From contig CALEFA010000009.1 in NCBI GenBank assembly GCA_937876775.1, forward strand, positions 1 to 62,327: DNA of 62,327 nucleotides. The letters run 5' to 3'. Positions 60,130 to 62,327 of the stretch are shown piece by piece. The notes under the pieces were generated by a model, which had not been told where the DNA came from, made no database searches, and saw only the letters and a program-made list of their open reading frames with translations. The first letter of the stretch is position 1. Each line of letters starts with the position of its first letter. Made by a program: the position numbers and the translations under genes. Origin of the DNA: an uncultured Rhodobiaceae bacterium (GTDB taxonomy: Bacteria; Pseudomonadota; Alphaproteobacteria; RS24).

Positions 60130-60713
60130 TGGCTTAGACCACCATGCACACGCAAAGCGGCCAGTAGGGGCAGAAGCGGCAAGCCAAGGGTTGAGAAATA
60201 ATCGCCCTCAATCGCGTCAAACAAATGCGCCCCCAAGCCCTCAAGCTGATAGCAGCCGACCGAGGCAAGTATCGCGTCACCGGCCTCTTCTATGTATGTG
60301 TCAAGAAAGGCGTCGCTGAAATCGCGCACGCTAAGGGTTACGCTCTCGCTGTGCTGCCATAGGGTTTCGCCATTCTCCAAAACCACAACACCACCAATCA
60401 GCTGGTGTTTTTTGCCACGGAAAAACTGCAAATTGTGACGCGCCTCATCCAACGATGCTGGCTTGTCAAACAGCCGCCCCTCGCATAACAGCAACTGATC
60501 TGCGCCAATCACCAGCCCGTCGACGGTCACAGCGCGGGCCTTCGCTTCAGCCAAGCCAATGGCCAGCCCAGCCGGATCACCGGAATGTTTTTGCTTCAAC
60601 GCATCTTCATCCACCCCCGATGGCGCCACATCAAATTGCAAGCCAGCGCCCGTTAAAATCGTTGCGCGCACGGCGCTTTTAGACGCCAGCGTGAGGGGTT
60701 TTGAGAGCTTCAT
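60126..60713 (-). CDS. Maf-family nucleoside triphosphate pyrophosphatase
   Basis: House-cleaning NTP pyrophosphatase, 195 aa. It has LASKSAVRATILTGAGL (the SxxR motif), the GADQLLLCEG Asp motif, and KHQLIGGVVVLENGE, with EGLGAHLFDAIEGDYFSTLGLPL at the C-terminus. Substrate class (YhdE/dTTP or YceF/7-methyl-GTP type) is not decided. It is 6 bp after ppsR. Confidence 0.94.
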   Translation of the reverse strand: MKLSKPLTLASKSAVRATILTGAGLQFDVAPSGVDEDALKQKHSGDPAGLAIGLAEAKARAVTVDGLVIGADQLLLCEGRLFDKPASLDEARHNLQFFRGKKHQLIGGVVVLENGETLWQHSESVTLSVRDFSDAFLDTYIEEAGDAILASVGCYQLEGLGAHLFDAIEGDYFSTLGLPLLPLLAALRVHGGLSQ

Positions 60714-60719
60714 AATTGT

Positions 60720-61556
60720 CTACTTTTTACGCATTTCAGGGTTTGGTTCATGGTCATTGTAGAGGTTCAAAATGGCGCTGGCCACCTCCTCGATAGAACG
60801 CCGCGTCACGTCCAAAACCGGCCATTTTTGCCGCGCAAACAAGCGGCGCGCATCAGCGGTTTCGGTTTTGATAAGCTCTGGATCAACATATTCGGTTTCG
60901 GCGTCTTCGTTCAAACTCATCAAGCGGTTTTTACGCACTTGCATCAACCGCTCTGTGCTGGTGGTCAGGCCAACGATGAGCGGGCGCCGCGCATCGAGCA
61001 ATTCTTGCGGCGGCGCAACACCCGGCACCAGCGGCACATTCGCCGCCTTAATGCCGCGATTGGCCAAATACATACAAGTCGGGGTTTTCGAGGTGCGGCT
61101 GACGCCGGTTATAATAATGTCAGCGTCATCGAGATCGCCCTGGCTTTGGCCATCGTCGTGTTGAATGGTGTAATTGAGCGCGGCAATGCGGCGAAAATAA
61201 TCGGTGTCCAGAGCGTGCTGCCCGCCCGGTTTGCCGCTAATTTCAGCGTTCAAATAAGCCCCCAAAGACGCAACGAAAGGGTCGAGCACCGACATGCAAG
61301 GAATATTCAGCTGGTCGCAAGCCTGTTGCAGTTTTCTGCGTAAGTCGACATCCAAAATTGAATACATCACCGGCCCCGGATTCTCCGTGATCGAGTCAAT
61401 GGCGCGCGTCAGCGCCTTTTGACCGCGCACCAGACCGTAGGAATGTTCAACCGCTTGCGCGGCAACAAATTGTGCGCAGACCGCTTTTGCCAGAGCGTTA
61501 ACGGTTTCACCCGTGCTGTCAGAAATCATATGTAGGTGAAAAAAGGTGACGCTCAC
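60720..61556 (-). CDS. ppsR: pyruvate,phosphate dikinase / PEP synthase regulatory protein (DUF299, RP001 homologue)
   Basis: A bifunctional Ser/Thr kinase and Pi-dependent phosphorylase that switches PPDK or PEP synthase on and off. The 278-aa protein has HMISDSTGETVNALAKAV, the ADP-binding P-loop GVSRTSKTPTCMYLANRG, and DVTRRSIEEVAS. I set the start at GTG 61556, which has GGAG 5 nt upstream; a TTG at 61571 lacks a ribosome site. In Rickettsia this gene is RP001 and borders the replication origin, as proposed here. Confidence 0.93.
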   Translation of the reverse strand: MSVTFFHLHMISDSTGETVNALAKAVCAQFVAAQAVEHSYGLVRGQKALTRAIDSITENPGPVMYSILDVDLRRKLQQACDQLNIPCMSVLDPFVASLGAYLNAEISGKPGGQHALDTDYFRRIAALNYTIQHDDGQSQGDLDDADIIITGVSRTSKTPTCMYLANRGIKAANVPLVPGVAPPQELLDARRPLIVGLTTSTERLMQVRKNRLMSLNEDAETEYVDPELIKTETADARRLFARQKWPVLDVTRRSIEEVASAILNLYNDHEPNPEMRKK

Positions 61557-61667
61557 GTCGGCTCCAGACAAATGTGAATTATGTTAATAGCGAGGATAAG
61601 TCGCCCCCCACAGCAAGCCAAGCCCTTTTGTTCACAATCGGTGTTTTTCCATACGCTGGTTTGAGGC

Positions 61668-61680
61668 GAGTTATTAACTC
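61668..61680. repeat. 13-bp palindrome inside the candidate origin
   Basis: GAGTTATTAACTC is a perfect inverted repeat around a single central T. It lies about 30 bp from the first TTGTTCACA and 65 bp before the tandem DnaA-box pair. It is not the CtrA motif (TTAA-N7-TTAA). It may bind a replication-control protein; none can be named. Confidence 0.5.
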
Positions 61681-61928
61681 ATCACCACCACTTTAGAATA
61701 ACGGGGACAAAGCCGCCGACGATATAGTGAGGTAATTCATCCCCATTGTTCACATTATTCACATCTCTGCTTGCGTCAGTATGCGCAGCGATTTTCTGGC
61801 TGATTGTTTATAAGATGCGCATGATTTTGAGTTTTCCTCATTGTTCACAAGTAGCTGTCCACAGGCCACGATTGTGGGCAAAAGCAGGCCAAATGAATAA
61901 TCCCCAGAAAGCTTGCGACACAACAACA

Positions 61929-61960
61929 ACTACTATTATTTATCTATATAAATAGAATAG
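61929..61960. other. AT-rich stretch next to hemE, candidate DNA-unwinding element
   Basis: In 61931-61960 only 4 of 30 bases are G or C. It lies beside the DnaA-box cluster on its hemE side, the arrangement known from the Caulobacter origin. It also contains TA-rich hexamers that could form part of the hemE promoter, so the two functions may overlap. Confidence 0.55.
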
Positions 61961-61977
61961 TTCAGTGAAAGTTTAAT

Positions 61978-62327
61978 ATGTCTATGAAACCCCTGCTTCA
62001 GCTCTTTGCCCATCAAGCCGTACCAGACGTGCCACCGATTTGGTTGATGCGCCAAGCTGGTCGTTATCTTCCAGAGTATCGCGCAACACGCGAAACTGCC
62101 GGTGGGTTTCTCAATCTTTGTTACACGCCAGAGTTAGCAGAAGAAGTGACACTGCAACCTATTCGACGTTATGGCTTTGATGCCTCAATTTTATTCGCGG
62201 ATATTTTGTTGATCCCGCAAGCGCTGGGGCAGAAATTATGGTTTGAAACCGGAGAAGGCCCCCGACTTGAGCCGATCGTCAGTGCTGATGGCCTTGATGC
62301 GAGCGATGTTATGCGCACTTTGGCACC
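61978..62327 (+). CDS. hemE: uroporphyrinogen decarboxylase HemE, N-terminal part
   Basis: Decarboxylates uroporphyrinogen III to coproporphyrinogen III in heme synthesis. The first 116 codons are present; the gene runs off the window. The signature [17 protein letters not shown] near residue 20 includes the substrate-binding Arg, followed by [17 protein letters not shown]. The ATG at 61978 is preceded by a weak GAAAG; a second ATG lies at 61984. Confidence 0.96.
   Translation, partial: MSMKPLLQLFAHQAVPDVPPIWLMRQAGRYLPEYRATRETAGGFLNLCYTPELAEEVTLQPIRRYGFDASILFADILLIPQALGQKLWFETGEGPRLEPIVSADGLDASDVMRTLA

Larger units (their letters stand above)
61557..61977. other. candidate chromosomal replication origin (oriC)
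   Basis: This 421-bp non-coding gap lies between ppsR (RP001 homologue) and hemE, the established place of the origin in Caulobacter and Rickettsia. DnaA-box-like 9-mers: TTGTTCACA at 61628-61636, 61746-61754 and 61841-61849; TTATTCACA at 61755-61763 (exact fit to TTATNCACA); CTGTCCACA at 61855-61863; and on the minus strand TAATTCACA at 61573-61581 and TTGCCCACA at 61873-61881. An AT-rich block borders hemE. No GANTC or GATC site was seen by eye. The short open frame at 61746-61955 is not a gene. Confidence 0.75.

Noticed and set aside
61746-61955. 69-aa open frame in the candidate origin
   Set aside because: It covers the DnaA-box cluster, has no ribosome site and ends in low-complexity Thr.
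1-62327. tRNA, rRNA, CRISPR, insertion sequence or prophage
   Set aside because: No cloverleaf, rRNA-like stretch, regularly spaced repeat, transposase, integrase or phage gene was seen; gaps between genes are too short for most of these.

Overview
This window is a piece of an alphaproteobacterial chromosome. The evidence is gene order: the run metK-trmB-rimP-nusA-ylxR-infB-rbfA-truB-rpsO-pnp, the run plsC-miaB-phoH-ybeY-corC-lnt, the hisB-H-A-F-E-coaA operon, and the origin-proximal set ppsR-maf-aroE-coaE-dnaQ-secB-fxsA-tim44-smr are all known alphaproteobacterial neighbourhoods. The GC content looks moderate (somewhat above 50% by eye). Genes are very tightly packed, with many 1-nt (TAATG) and 4-nt (ATGA) start/stop overlaps. 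The genus cannot be fixed from sequence alone; a compact, free-living, possibly marine lineage would fit. I see 64 protein genes, no rRNA, no tRNA, no insertion sequence, no prophage and no CRISPR array.

Layout. Positions 1-1294 hold the end of fabA and all of fabB (unsaturated fatty acid synthesis). Positions 1394-13296 (minus strand) hold the ribosome-biogenesis, translation and RNA-decay block from pnp back to an XRE regulator, with metK and trmB. Positions 13372-19057 hold lnt, corC, ybeY, phoH and miaB; 19041-24233 hold plsC, a Fur-family regulator, rimI, tsaB, a RutE-like reductase, nfuA, a UspA protein and trpS; 24270-31398 hold murJ, glnD and mutS. Then come maeB (plus), comM-gshB-yraN-rsmI (minus), an LpoA-like lipoprotein (plus), hemW-rdgB-rph (minus), hrcA-grpE (plus), alkB (minus), dnaK-dnaJ-dapB-gpmA (plus), a DUF2244 gene (minus), nth and a PfkB kinase (plus), coaA-hisEFAHB (minus), smr-tim44 (minus), fxsA and secB (plus), dnaQ-coaE-aroE-maf-ppsR (minus) and the start of hemE (plus).

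The most notable region is the 421-bp gap at 61557-61977 between ppsR (the RP001 homologue of Rickettsia) and hemE. In Caulobacter and Rickettsia this is where the chromosomal replication origin lies. The gap holds seven DnaA-box-like 9-mers, a tandem pair among them, and an AT-rich stretch next to hemE. I therefore propose it as oriC. About four fifths of the coding genes, including the large housekeeping operons, are transcribed leftward, away from this point, as expected for a left replication arm.

Regulatory structure that can be read directly: a sigma-70-type promoter followed by a terminator-like hairpin ahead of rimP-nusA-infB; a structured pnp leader between rpsO and pnp; an RpoH-type promoter ahead of dnaK; a perfect 14-bp palindrome in the rph/hrcA gap; a tandem 13-bp repeat ahead of maeB. 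Most of the window is ordinary housekeeping DNA. I found no convincing new multi-gene system; the non-coding regions carry most of the interest.
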